A DNA stretch of 64,000 nt from contig NZ_CP084530.1 in the NCBI RefSeq assembly GCF_023704175.1, forward strand, positions 1,448,001-1,512,000, written 5' to 3'. Positions 34,711-43,628 of the stretch are shown piece by piece. The DNA is from Paenibacillus sp. YPG26 (GTDB lineage Bacteria > Bacillota > Bacilli > Paenibacillales > Paenibacillaceae). The position numbers and the translations under genes were made by a program. Each line of letters begins with the position of its first letter. Position 1 is the first letter of the stretch. The notes beneath the pieces are model-generated. The model did no database searches, had not been told where the DNA came from, and worked only from the letters and a program-made list of their open reading frames with translations.

Positions 34711-35778
34711 TAATTTTATAACAAGAAGTCCCTGTTGCAGTGTAACTTCGCTGGCTTCCACCAGAGGGATGATTAATTTAGGATAGAATCCAAGGTCGAA
34801 ATCGTCCTCAAGCTCCTGACGGGTGGTGTCAGGCAGTTGGAGTCCGTTGAAAATTAATTGGTCCACATGGAACCGGATAGAGTTCTGCGGCTCATTCTCA
34901 ATGGTATAGTGACCTTCAACCCTTAGCTGCAACGAGCCTTGCTGCCCCTCTGCAATAATCTTGCCGTCTTCAAACGTGAAGGCGAATTGATTGAATATTT
35001 CGTTCTCGGCCCTGAGGAACGTGTTCAGATCTTCCTGCTTGATCGAGATCGTATAGTTGGTACCCGAAGCCGTAATGCTGTTCCCGTTATTCTTCAAGAA
35101 TTCGGGCAGATTGACCATAGCTTCAGCCAATGCCTTGAAATGGCGTCTAACCTCAAATAGACCGACGTTATTCCAGTAGGCATTCATCTCTTCCATAAGC
35201 GCTTTGAGTTTCTCTGCCTCGGAGCTGCCTTTGAGCGAGCTGTTCACACTTGCCTGAAGATCCATAACGCGATCACGCTGAAGCAGCAGGTTATGCTTGA
35301 GCTCTGTAAGCTCGGCGAGTAATTGATTCTGCTTGTCTCTGGTATCCGCAAGGCTTCGATAGGCCTTCTGATAGTCATCCAGGATCTCATGATCCCTCTC
35401 AAATATCATATCAATAATGTCCAGTACGGAGATGAAATCACCGATGCTCTCAGTAGACAGAAGTGCTCCAAGCAAATCCTCTCTCTCGCCCATATAGTAG
35501 GCACGAATGCGTTCATCAGTCTGGGATTGCCTGGCCGAGATCTCTGCCTGCTTGGAATCAAGTTCCCCGGAGAGCACGTCCAGCTTGGACTCGGCCTCCG
35601 CCTCCAGTTGTTCCGTCTTCTTGATCTCCCGGTCGATCTCTACGATAGACAGGCTCTTCTCCAGAAGCTTCCGAGTCTCCTCAGATATAGGATCTTCCGC
35701 ATAAATACGGCCTGGAAAGAGAATAAGAGCGGTGCATAGTATGAGAAGGATGCAGCTAAATATACAACGGCGTAACAA
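34696..35778 (-). CDS. Secreted coiled-coil protein of unknown function
   Basis: The 360-residue product has a signal peptide (about residues 5-27, ending GRIYAEDP), a long coiled-coil at about 35-190 whose sequence AYYMGEREDLLGALLSTES resembles the N-terminal domain of PcsB/CwlO-type hydrolases, and a C-terminal beta-rich region (about 215-360) that I do not recognise. No NlpC/P60 or M23 catalytic domain is present, so it is likely a wall-associated structural or regulatory protein. The start is TTG 35778 behind AAGGAGAGGA. It ends four bases into the convergent solute-binding protein gene. Confidence 0.8.
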   Translation of the reverse strand: MLRRCIFSCILLILCTALILFPGRIYAEDPISEETRKLLEKSLSIVEIDREIKKTEQLEAEAESKLDVLSGELDSKQAEISARQSQTDERIRAYYMGEREDLLGALLSTESIGDFISVLDIIDMIFERDHEILDDYQKAYRSLADTRDKQNQLLAELTELKHNLLLQRDRVMDLQASVNSSLKGSSEAEKLKALMEEMNAYWNNVGLFEVRRHFKALAEAMVNLPEFLKNNGNSITASGTNYTISIKQEDLNTFLRAENEIFNQFAFTFEDGKIIAEGQQGSLQLRVEGHYTIENEPQNSIRFHVDQLIFNGLQLPDTTRQELEDDFDLGFYPKLIIPLVEASEVTLQQGLLVIKLKLAL

Positions 35779-35876
35779 TGAAATCCTCTCCTTAATTAAC
35801 TTCCATGCGAACTAGCTTCATGCAGCATATATGATTATATGTTAATCCCATTCATAATAGATGAACTTTAACGAGA

Positions 35877-35908
35877 AAAGGTGATCCGGCAACAGCCGAA
35901 TCACCTTT
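35877..35908. terminator. Terminator for the DUF2626 gene
   Basis: AAAGGTGAT (35877-35885) and ATCACCTTT (35900-35908) form a 9-bp stem with an inner CGGC/GCCG stem. Read on the minus strand it is followed by TTCTCG and serves the DUF2626 gene at 35932-36168. Confidence 0.8.
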
Positions 35909-35931
35909 AGTTGGTTGAGGACCTAGCCGAT

Positions 35932-36168
35932 TTATAGCGGCAGGCCCATCTTGAATACCGTCCAATAGCTAAAGCCGGTAAATGTGACGATCATGTATCC
36001 CCAGAAGAGCAGAATATATGTTCTCTCCGTGAATTTCAAATATCCGAAAATAACAAAAAAAGCAGTTTGCAAGAAGAACAGCAGGGCCATTTCAATCAAG
36101 TTGCCGGCAAAAGCCATAAGCCCGATGGCTAATGTGAAGAAACCAAGCACCCGGAACATGCGTGCCAT
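35932..36168 (-). CDS. DUF2626 family small membrane protein (YqgY-like)
   Basis: The 78-residue protein has three membrane helices with the conserved pattern ARMFRVLGFFTLAIG, FFVIFGYLKFTERTYILLF and TGFSYWTVFKMGLPL. These match the DUF2626 family (YqgY in B. subtilis), whose function is unknown. The ATG at 36168 follows AAAGGGGGAT. The gene is monocistronic, between a coiled-coil gene and the divergent rsfA gene. Confidence 0.82.
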   Translation of the reverse strand: MARMFRVLGFFTLAIGLMAFAGNLIEMALLFFLQTAFFVIFGYLKFTERTYILLFWGYMIVTFTGFSYWTVFKMGLPL

Positions 36169-36292
36169 GATTTATCCCCCTTTCGTATGTATGTAAGCGA
36201 CCTCATTTAATTAACTACATTATACCCGGAATGAATGGGTGTGTAAACGAGAAGTGTGATTAAATAAGAGTTTGTCTTATCAGGCTCATAAG

Positions 36293-36322
36293 GTATGACA
36301 AGCTAGATTTTTGGAAATACAT
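36293..36322 (+). promoter_or_regulatory. Possible sigma-F type promoter for rsfA
   Basis: GTATG (36293-36297) and GGAAATACAT (36313-36322) are spaced 15 bases apart and each has one mismatch to the forespore sigma-F consensus as I know it. rsfA is sigma-F dependent in B. subtilis, which makes the match plausible. The 141 bases between it and the rsfA ATG show no other clear promoter. Low confidence. Confidence 0.3.
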
Positions 36323-36463
36323 TTTAGTATCAAATAGATTCTATGAACTCTACGAGAGGCATAGGAATGAATTAAGCAGCTTTTTTACCTTATTCAACTA
36401 CCGGGGTAAGCCGGGTTAATGAAGACGGTTATATCAGGATGTCGTTAGGAGGGTTCGTATCGC

Positions 36464-37117
36464 ATGACAGCAGTAAGACAGGATGCATGGAGCGCAGAGG
36501 ATGACTTGATTTTGGCCGAGGTCACGCTGCGCCATATTCGTGAGGGAAGCACACAGCTTACCGCATTTGAGGAGGTTGGGGAGAAGATTGCCAGGACCCC
36601 TGCCGCTTGCGGATTTAGATGGAACAGCTGTGTCCGTAAAAAATATGAAGCCGCTATTCAAATTGCGAAAGCACAGCGCCAAAAAAGAAACTATTTGAAA
36701 AAACAATCTCCACTAATGGGTGGAGGCAGTATGGCATCCCTTGCATCGGTAGATCTGGAAGAAGGACTGTACAAGAGTGAAGGCGTTACCGAAGAGACCC
36801 TTTCTATCGATGCGGTGATTCGTTTCTTGAGACAATGGAAGAACACAGTTCAAGAAAGCAGCCGTCATATGAGATCTTTGGAGAAGAAAATCCGGGATAA
36901 GGAAGAAGAGCTAGCGTCGTTAAGAGAAGAGAATCGGAGATTGTCTCTACAAGTAAATGAAGTGCAGACAGACTACCGGGTAGTCAATGACGATTATAAG
37001 GCGTTGATTCAGATCATGGACCGCGCGCGCCGTCTTGCATTTCTCAATGAGGAAGATGAGGAATCGAAATCCCGCTTCAAAATGGATGCGAATGGAAATC
37101 TTGAGCGTATTGAATAG
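36464..37117 (+). CDS. rsfA: RsfA family transcriptional regulator
   Basis: The 217-residue protein has an N-terminal Myb/SANT-like helix-turn-helix (QDAWSAEDDLILAEVTLRHI, FEEVGEKIARTPAACGFRWN) and a C-terminal coiled coil (about residues 130-185) for oligomerisation. RsfA-type proteins (RsfA, YlbO) fine-tune forespore sigma-F and sigma-G gene expression in spore formers. ATG 36464 follows AGGAGGG. YlbO is near panE in B. subtilis, the same order as here. A terminator follows. Confidence 0.9.
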   Translation: MTAVRQDAWSAEDDLILAEVTLRHIREGSTQLTAFEEVGEKIARTPAACGFRWNSCVRKKYEAAIQIAKAQRQKRNYLKKQSPLMGGGSMASLASVDLEEGLYKSEGVTEETLSIDAVIRFLRQWKNTVQESSRHMRSLEKKIRDKEEELASLREENRRLSLQVNEVQTDYRVVNDDYKALIQIMDRARRLAFLNEEDEESKSRFKMDANGNLERIE

Positions 37118-37145
37118 CGCAGGTGTGTTATAGAATAGAATGTAT

Positions 37146-37173
37146 TCCCGGCCTTTAGGTCGGGGATTTTTTT
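37146..37173 (+). terminator. Terminator after rsfA
   Basis: TCCCGGCC (37146-37153) and GGTCGGGGA (37158-37166) form a stem with one wobble and one bulge around TTTA, followed by seven T residues. Confidence 0.85.
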
Positions 37174-37221
37174 ATGGTATAAAGATATATAAATAGACCC
37201 TGACAAAGTGAGGGAAGAAGG

Positions 37222-38199
37222 ATGAAAGTGGAGATTATGGGCGCCGGAGCCCTGGGCTTGATGTTCGGGGCGGCATTAGTTGCCGCCGGAGAAGATGTGC
37301 GGATCTGGACACGCACAGCCGAACAGGCGGAAGCACTCGGCAGAGACGGAATCCGTCTGATCATGAGTGAGGGACAAGAGGTATTTGCGCCTGCCGGCCG
37401 CTTTCTTGTGGAGAGCAGCAGAGAGTTAGATTGCCAGAAGATTGACAGAACCAATGCGGATTGGATTCTTGTAACAACAAAGCAGCGTCATATGGATGAG
37501 CGCCTGCATCGTCATCTGGCAGTACTGCGCGGGGAGGGAACAGATATCATCTGTTTTCAGAACGGAGTAGGCCACATTGAACGGCTTAGTGAAGCCTTGG
37601 GCGGACAGCATATTCTAGCGGCATTAACAACAGAGGGGGCCCGGAAGGAGGGGGACTGTACGGTCTACCGCTCGGGAGAAGGACAGACCAGGTTAGGTCT
37701 AACGGGAATTCATGAGAAAGCGGGTCTTTGGCTGGATAAGGCTGAAAATTTAGCTGTCAGCTTAACTATGGCAGGATTTCCCGCCGTGTTGTCGAATGAC
37801 ATCGATAAGGAAATTTACCGCAAACTCCTGATCAATGCAGCTATTAACCCGTTAACTGCCCTGCTGAGAATTCGTAATGGAGAGCTGCTCGCTAGTGAGG
37901 AGCGGAGAGCCCTTCTGATTGAGCTAATCGAGGAGACTCTTGACATTTATAATCACTATGGAATTTCGTATGACGCGGATATCAAGGATCAGGTCTTCGC
38001 GGTATGCCGTTCTACGGCGCACAACATGTCTTCTATGCTGAAGGATGTTCTGGCAGGACAAGTCACTGAAGTGAACAGCATCAACGGTCAGCTTGTGAAG
38101 ATGGCCCATAAGAAAGAGATCAAGGTCCCGGCACATGAGAGGGTCTGGCGTCTGGTCTCGGCTATGTTGGCCCACCCTGATGGGAACTCCAAGCTTTAA
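37222..38199 (+). CDS. panE: 2-dehydropantoate 2-reductase (PanE/ApbA family)
   Basis: The 325-residue protein starts with a Rossmann NADPH-binding motif MGAGALGLMFGAAL and has the ketopantoate reductase C-terminal domain with the conserved lysine region DIDKEIYRKLLINAAINPLTAL. It would reduce ketopantoate to pantoate for coenzyme A synthesis. ATG 37222 follows GAGGGAAGAAGG. In B. subtilis ylbQ (panE) lies just upstream of bshC and the dcw cluster, the same broad location. Exact substrate is inferred from family; paralogues act on other 2-keto acids. Confidence 0.88.
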   Translation: MKVEIMGAGALGLMFGAALVAAGEDVRIWTRTAEQAEALGRDGIRLIMSEGQEVFAPAGRFLVESSRELDCQKIDRTNADWILVTTKQRHMDERLHRHLAVLRGEGTDIICFQNGVGHIERLSEALGGQHILAALTTEGARKEGDCTVYRSGEGQTRLGLTGIHEKAGLWLDKAENLAVSLTMAGFPAVLSNDIDKEIYRKLLINAAINPLTALLRIRNGELLASEERRALLIELIEETLDIYNHYGISYDADIKDQVFAVCRSTAHNMSSMLKDVLAGQVTEVNSINGQLVKMAHKKEIKVPAHERVWRLVSAMLAHPDGNSKL

Positions 38200-38236
38200 C
38201 CTGAGAGCAAGCTCAAATTTTGTGGAGGTGGAAGGT

Positions 38237-38626
38237 GTGAATCTGCTGCTCGCTCCGTTTGTCTTTTTCAGTGCCCTGCCCTTTGTTCCGTTTCTACTCG
38301 TCTATGGAATCCATTATTTCTGGAATGGAAGGAGGGATAGAAGGAAATCCTTGCTGCTGGCCGTCGACGTGACCACTGTCTTTCTCATTTTGTCTGTCTC
38401 CGCCTTGTTCAATCAGATCTTTGTGTCAGGATTTGGCTTCTATTTCATTTTGCTTCTGCTTCTGATCATTGGAGGCCTGATTGGAGGGGCCCAGAACCGG
38501 ATGAAAGGAAAGGTGGATGTCAAAAGACTGGTTCGTGCGGTGTGGCGTCTGGCTTTTCTCGGTGCTGGATTTGCCTATATCTTGTTTGTAATTATTGGTT
38601 TTTCACCATACATATTTAGGGTTTAA
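38237..38626 (+). CDS. Probable DUF3397 membrane protein
   Basis: From GTG 38237 the product has 129 residues and four membrane helices with a basic loop after the first (YFWNGRRDRRKS). The layout and place between panE and the dcw flank fit the DUF3397 family, but the assignment is tentative. GTG 38237 is chosen because GGAGGTGG lies six to seven bases upstream; the frame is open further upstream inside panE. The function is unknown. A weak terminator follows at 38751. Confidence 0.7.
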   Translation: MNLLLAPFVFFSALPFVPFLLVYGIHYFWNGRRDRRKSLLLAVDVTTVFLILSVSALFNQIFVSGFGFYFILLLLLIIGGLIGGAQNRMKGKVDVKRLVRAVWRLAFLGAGFAYILFVIIGFSPYIFRV

Positions 38627-38750
38627 AAGAGGCATACTTAATTCATTAACTCGGAACAAGATGTAATTGATTACCAGTTAGTGTGTTTATAATTGTGTTA
38701 ATCTAACTGAATATTCAGTACTGTAATAGCATCTTGATTCCAGTATACAT

Positions 38751-38786
38751 AAGCATATTTCGATAAGAACTATGCTTTTTGTTTTA
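38751..38786 (+). terminator. Weak terminator before oppA
   Basis: AAGCATA (38751-38757) and TATGCTT (38771-38777) form a 7-bp stem with a 13-base loop, followed by TTTGTTTT. It separates the panE unit from the opp operon. Confidence 0.6.
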
Positions 38787-38886
38787 TTTCAAGGGATGCT
38801 TGAGGCAGGAATTCCCATTATGTTTTTTTGACCGATGGTTGTATAATCGAGAACACACATACCAACATCGTAAGGGAGACAGCTAG

Positions 38887-40563
38887 ATGAACAGAAAGAA
38901 ATTATTGGTTCTTGTAACGCTAGTTCTTGCTTTGAGCACAGTCCTAGCCGCCTGTCAGAAAAATGGTAATTCTGGTTCTTCCAACCAAGGCAGCACAGGA
39001 ACCCAGAGCACAAAGCTTGCAGCAGATCAGACGTTCCATATCAATCTGGCCTCCGAACCGCCTACGCTGGATCCGGCTCAATCGCAGGACAACGTATCCA
39101 GTGCGGTACTTCGAACATTGTTTGAAGGTTTGACACGCAAGGATAAAGACGGCAACGTCGTTCCAGGTATTGCTGAGAAATGGGAACAAAATGGCAAGGA
39201 ATATACCTTCCACCTTCGTTCCGATGCAAAATGGAGCAATGGGGATCCTGTAACCGCCAAAGACTTCGAATTCGCGTGGAAACGGGTGCTTGATCCAGCC
39301 ACAGTTCCGGCTCCTCCGTATGCATATCAATTGTATTACATCAAGAATGCCCAAGCTTACAATGAGAAGAAGATTACGGACGCGAACCAGGTTGGTGTGA
39401 AGGCGGTTGATGACAAGACATTGAAAGTAACGCTTGCGAATGAGACTCCGTATTTCCTGGGTCTTACCTCATTCACAACTTACTATCCGGTTCATCAATC
39501 TGCCAAGGACAATGCGAAATGGGCTGCTGATCCAAGCACGCTGATCTCTAACGGACCTTTCAAGTTAACCACCTGGACAACCGGGCAGGCGCTTGAAGTA
39601 GATAAGAACGATAAATATTGGGATGCCAAGAGCATAACTTTAAATAAAATTACGGCTTCAATTGTAGACCAGGCAGCTACGGAAGTAAGCAGTTACAAGA
39701 GCGGCCAGCTTGATCTTGCAGGACAGCCTATCGGTGAGATTCCTACCGATCAGATCGCTTCTCTCAAATCAGAGGTTCCGAATGAACTTACGATTAAGGG
39801 GATTGCATCCACTTATTACTACCTGTTCAATGTAACAACACAGCCATTTGATAATGTCAAGATCCGCCAAGCTTTCACAAAAGCCATTAACCGTAAAGCC
39901 TTGATCGAGAATGTGACCTTGGCTAACCAGATCCCGGCATTTGGTCTCGTACCTCCAGGTATCAAAGGGGTAGACAAAGAGTACCGTGCAGAAAATGCGG
40001 ATTCCGCTTATGGCAATGAAGATGTGAATGAAGCGAAGACGCTTCTTGCAGAGGGGCTTAAGGAATCTGGTCTTACCAAGCTTCCTAAGATTACCCTGAT
40101 CTATAACACGAATGACAACCATAAGAAGCTGGCTTTGGCTATCGCGGATATGTGGAAGCAGAATCTTGGCGCTGAGGTTACAATTCAGAATCAGGAGTGG
40201 GGCGTGTTCCTGCAGAACCGCCGCAATTTGAACTATCAAGTCGCACGCGCCGGCTTCGGAGCGGATTATGATGATCCAATGACGTTCATCGACCTGTTCA
40301 CTTCGAACAGCGGCAACAATGATACAGGCTTCAAGAATGCGGAATACGACAAGCTGGTACAAGAAGCATACTCCAGCAATGACAACAAAGCGCGCAACGC
40401 AGCAATGAAGAAGGCCGAGGATATCCTGATCAAGGACAACCAGGTTATTCTTCCGATCTACTACTACACGAACATTCAGCTTGTTAAGCCATACGTAAAA
40501 GACGTTATTCTTGACTATGCGGGCCAGCTTGATATTACACGTGTAAAACTGTTGGAGCACTAA
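38887..40563 (+). CDS. oppA: Oligopeptide ABC transporter substrate-binding lipoprotein
   Basis: The 558-residue protein has a lipoprotein signal with lipobox L-A-A-C (Cys23), a short Gly/Ser linker and a family 5 solute-binding domain with the motifs SEPPTLDPAQSQDNVSS, EKWEQNGKEYTFHLRSDAKW and SNGPFKLTTW. It captures peptides outside the membrane for the OppBC channel. ATG 38887 follows AAGGGAG. A TATAAT at 38842-38847 is the likely -10 box. In Gram-positive bacteria Opp systems also import signalling peptides that affect sporulation; that is family knowledge, not shown here. Confidence 0.95.
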   Translation: MNRKKLLVLVTLVLALSTVLAACQKNGNSGSSNQGSTGTQSTKLAADQTFHINLASEPPTLDPAQSQDNVSSAVLRTLFEGLTRKDKDGNVVPGIAEKWEQNGKEYTFHLRSDAKWSNGDPVTAKDFEFAWKRVLDPATVPAPPYAYQLYYIKNAQAYNEKKITDANQVGVKAVDDKTLKVTLANETPYFLGLTSFTTYYPVHQSAKDNAKWAADPSTLISNGPFKLTTWTTGQALEVDKNDKYWDAKSITLNKITASIVDQAATEVSSYKSGQLDLAGQPIGEIPTDQIASLKSEVPNELTIKGIASTYYYLFNVTTQPFDNVKIRQAFTKAINRKALIENVTLANQIPAFGLVPPGIKGVDKEYRAENADSAYGNEDVNEAKTLLAEGLKESGLTKLPKITLIYNTNDNHKKLALAIADMWKQNLGAEVTIQNQEWGVFLQNRRNLNYQVARAGFGADYDDPMTFIDLFTSNSGNNDTGFKNAEYDKLVQEAYSSNDNKARNAAMKKAEDILIKDNQVILPIYYYTNIQLVKPYVKDVILDYAGQLDITRVKLLEH

Positions 40564-40593
40564 TAGTAATCTTCTGTAACAGGATGATTGCTT

Positions 40594-40641
40594 CGGGGTG
40601 TATATGTGAGGACCGATCCTCCGTATATATCCCGATTTTTT
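40594..40641 (+). terminator. Terminator-like hairpin between oppA and oppB
   Basis: Bases 40594-40612 and 40617-40634 form an 18-bp stem with one bulge and three G-T wobbles, closed by CCGA and followed by A and six T residues. It lies inside the opp operon, so it probably causes partial termination or protects the oppA mRNA 3' end, giving more binding protein than permease. Confidence 0.8.
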
Positions 40642-40729
40642 GTGTAAAGGCGCTTTTTCCATATCTTGTTTTCTTTGGAGAAGTTATAGAGGTAATGGAC
40701 AACACAGACAGATTGGGGTGAAAGGCACT

Positions 40730-41662
40730 ATGGTTCGGTATATTTCAAGTAAATTTTTATATATGTTAGTCTCTTTGCTCATTCTCGTGACGGCAACCTT
40801 CTTCTTGATGAAGGCGATTCCGGGTAACCCGTTCATGTCAGAGAAGCAGGTGCCGCCACAAATTAGGGAGCGCCTGATGGAGCAGTACGGCCTGGATAAG
40901 CCGGTCATCGTACAGTATGGACAGTATTTGAAGAATATCGCCCAAGGTGACTTCGGGATATCTATGAAGATGCAGAATAAAGAGGTGACAGCGCTGATCA
41001 CGGATACATTCGGCGCTTCCCTGAAGCTCGGCTTGGTTGCAATTGTGGTGGCTCTAATTGTAGGTGTGCTGCTGGGTCTTATTGCTGCACTCTATCACCG
41101 GAGACTGATTGATAATGTGGCTATGGTCCTTGCAGTACTGGGGATAGCAGTTCCCAGCTTTGTGGTTGCCTCGATGCTGCAGTTCGTCTTGGCTCAGAAG
41201 GCAGGGATCTTCAACGTCATGGGCATGAATGGCCCTCTCGACTATGTTCTGCCTGTGGCCGCTCTAGCTGCACAGCCGATTGCGTTCATCGCCCGGTTGA
41301 CCCGCTCGAGCATGCTTGAAGTGCTTCATGCGGACTATATCAAGACAGCCAGAGCCAAGGGGCTTAACTGGATAACCATTCTATTTAGGCACGTCGTTCG
41401 TAACGGAATTCTACCCGTGATCACGTACCTGGGCCCGATGACAGCCAATATTATTACAGGGTCTGTCGTAATTGAACAGATCTTCGGCATCGGCGGTCTG
41501 GGTAAGGTCTTTGTCTCAAGCATCAGTAACCGGGACTATACCTTGATAATGGGCGTAACCATTTTCTATGGCGTTATCTTGATGCTAGCCCGTTTCTTGA
41601 CTGATATTGCTTATGTGTTAGTGGATCCAAGAATCAAACTGACGAACAGAAAGGAGGGCTAA
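40730..41662 (+). CDS. oppB: Oligopeptide ABC transporter permease OppB
   Basis: The 310-residue protein has six membrane helices. The N-terminal signature LVTATFFLMKAIPGNPF and the EAA-type loop YIKTARAKGLNW are typical of OppB/DppB permeases. With OppC it forms the channel in the cytoplasmic membrane. ATG 40730 follows GGGGTGAAAGG; an open frame upstream (from 40640) runs through the terminator hairpin and is not taken as coding. The stop is two bases before the oppC start. Confidence 0.95.
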   Translation: MVRYISSKFLYMLVSLLILVTATFFLMKAIPGNPFMSEKQVPPQIRERLMEQYGLDKPVIVQYGQYLKNIAQGDFGISMKMQNKEVTALITDTFGASLKLGLVAIVVALIVGVLLGLIAALYHRRLIDNVAMVLAVLGIAVPSFVVASMLQFVLAQKAGIFNVMGMNGPLDYVLPVAALAAQPIAFIARLTRSSMLEVLHADYIKTARAKGLNWITILFRHVVRNGILPVITYLGPMTANIITGSVVIEQIFGIGGLGKVFVSSISNRDYTLIMGVTIFYGVILMLARFLTDIAYVLVDPRIKLTNRKEG

Positions 41663-41664
41663 CC

Positions 41665-42618
41665 TTGGGTGTGAAAAATGAATTGATACCACAGGGCTCA
41701 GCCGCCAACCTGACTCCGGAAGATTTCCGGAAGATCGGTGTGGATGAGAAGCAATCCGAAGTGATTCAGCGCGAAAGCCTCTCGGCCTGGCGGGATTCCT
41801 GGGAACGGCTTCGTTCTAATAAGCTCGCGATGGCAGGCCTGATTGTTATGGCTTTGGTGGTCATTATGGCTGTGATTGGTCCCATGATCTCCAGTTTTGA
41901 TTACCAGACCAATGATCTGATGAATACCAACAAGCCCCCGAACTCGGTTCACTGGTTCGGTACAGACGATCTGGGACGTGACATGTTCGTGCGTACCTGG
42001 ATGGGGGCCCGGATCTCGCTGGTTGTCGGTCTGGCAGCAGCTTTAATTGACCTTATGATTGGTGTTATATACGGTGGCATTATGGGGTATTTCGGCGGAC
42101 GAGTGGATGAAATTATGAATAAATTTGCCGAAATCCTCTATTCGATTCCTTATCTGCTGGTTACGATTCTGCTTCTCGTAGTATTCGAGCCGAGTCTCGG
42201 CACGATCATTCTGGCCCTTACGATTACAGGCTGGATTAATATGTCCTGGATTGTCCGCGGTGAGATGATGCAGCTCAAGAACCGGGAGTACGTACTGGCT
42301 TCACGTTCCATGGGAGCAGGCTCAGGCCGTCTGCTATTCCGTCATCTGCTTCCTAATGCGATGGGACCGATTATCGTTACCCTGACGCTGTCCGTACCAA
42401 ATGCGATATTCTCGGAAGCGTTCCTGAGTTATTTGGGTCTCGGCGTACAAGAGCCTATAGCCTCACTCGGTTCAATGATCAGCTCCTCGCTGTCAGGATG
42501 GATGCTGTATCCTTGGCGGATGCTGTTCCCCGCTCTATTAATCAGTTTGACGATGCTCGCATTTAACATAGTTGGTGACGGTCTGCGTGATGCGCTGGAC
42601 CCTAAACTCAAGAAATAG
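41665..42618 (+). CDS. oppC: Oligopeptide ABC transporter permease OppC
   Basis: The 317-residue protein has a cytoplasmic N-terminal segment of about 55 residues and six membrane helices with the conserved FGTDDLGRDMFVRTWMGAR and the EAA loop EYVLASRSMGAG. It pairs with OppB. The start is TTG 41665, seven bases after AGGAGG; GTG 41671 is a less well spaced alternative. The oppBCDF genes are tightly packed. Confidence 0.95.
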   Translation: MGVKNELIPQGSAANLTPEDFRKIGVDEKQSEVIQRESLSAWRDSWERLRSNKLAMAGLIVMALVVIMAVIGPMISSFDYQTNDLMNTNKPPNSVHWFGTDDLGRDMFVRTWMGARISLVVGLAAALIDLMIGVIYGGIMGYFGGRVDEIMNKFAEILYSIPYLLVTILLLVVFEPSLGTIILALTITGWINMSWIVRGEMMQLKNREYVLASRSMGAGSGRLLFRHLLPNAMGPIIVTLTLSVPNAIFSEAFLSYLGLGVQEPIASLGSMISSSLSGWMLYPWRMLFPALLISLTMLAFNIVGDGLRDALDPKLKK

Positions 42619-42632
42619 GAGGTGAGATTCGG

Positions 42633-43628
42633 ATGGAGCCAATTCTAGAAGTAAATGACCTTCACGTGTCCTTTTCTGTTCGCGGAGGCGAGGTCAAGGC
42701 TGTCCGGGGCGTGAATTTCACGGTAGGCAAAGGGGAGACGGTGGCGATTGTCGGAGAGTCAGGAAGCGGGAAGAGTGTGACCGCCCAGACCATTATGCGG
42801 TTGATCCCTTCGCCTCCGTCCAAGATTAAGCAGGGACAGGTTATTTTTAATGGGCAGGACCTGCTTGGCAAGACGAACAAACAGATGGAAGCCATACGAG
42901 GCAGAGACATTGGAATGATCTTTCAGGACCCGATGACCTCGCTTAATCCGACGATTAAAGTAGGCAGACAAATTACCGAAGGCTTGATCAAGCACCAGAA
43001 TCTTTCTTTGTCTGAGGCGAAGGCCCGTGGAATTGAAATGCTGAAGCTGGTCGGTATCAAGAATGCCGAGGCGCGCTTCGATCAGTATCCGCACGAATTC
43101 TCAGGAGGTATGCGTCAGCGGGTCATGATCGCGATTGCTCTAGCCTGTAATCCTTCGCTGCTGATTGCGGATGAGCCAACTACGGCACTGGACGTGACTA
43201 TACAGGCTCAGATCATTAATGTGATGAAAGATATGCAGAGGAAGTTCGGCACCTCGATCATTATGATTACCCATGACCTTGGTGTTGTGGCCGGGATGGC
43301 GGACCGGGTGATCGTCATGTACGCGGGTGAAGTCGTTGAGACAGGCACAAGCATGGAGATCTTCAAGAATCCCCAGCACCCGTACACTAGAGGCCTGCTG
43401 CGCTCGCTTCCAAGGATTGATCAGCGCAAGGATGAGCCGCTTGTCCCTATCATAGGTACGCCGCCGGATCTGATCAAGCCGCCGGTGGGATGCCCCTTCG
43501 CGGCCCGTTGTGATCATGCCATGAAGGTGTGCGAGCGTATCGACCCGGCTCCGACCCATTTGAGTGACACGCATATGTCCCGCTGCTGGCTGCAGCATCC
43601 GATGGCACAGGAGGTGCAATCTTCATGA
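42633..43628 (+). CDS. oppD: Oligopeptide ABC transporter ATPase OppD
   Basis: The 331-residue ATPase has Walker A GESGSGKS (residues 41-48), the signature FSGGMRQRV, Walker [14 protein letters not shown] and the C-terminal oligopeptide extension with the iron-sulfur type cysteine cluster ([16 protein letters not shown] ending in SRCWL). It powers import with OppF. ATG 42633 follows AGGAGGTGA. The stop overlaps the oppF ATG by four bases. Confidence 0.96.
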   Translation: MEPILEVNDLHVSFSVRGGEVKAVRGVNFTVGKGETVAIVGESGSGKSVTAQTIMRLIPSPPSKIKQGQVIFNGQDLLGKTNKQMEAIRGRDIGMIFQDPMTSLNPTIKVGRQITEGLIKHQNLSLSEAKARGIEMLKLVGIKNAEARFDQYPHEFSGGMRQRVMIAIALACNPSLLIADEPTTALDVTIQAQIINVMKDMQRKFGTSIIMITHDLGVVAGMADRVIVMYAGEVVETGTSMEIFKNPQHPYTRGLLRSLPRIDQRKDEPLVPIIGTPPDLIKPPVGCPFAARCDHAMKVCERIDPAPTHLSDTHMSRCWLQHPMAQEVQSS

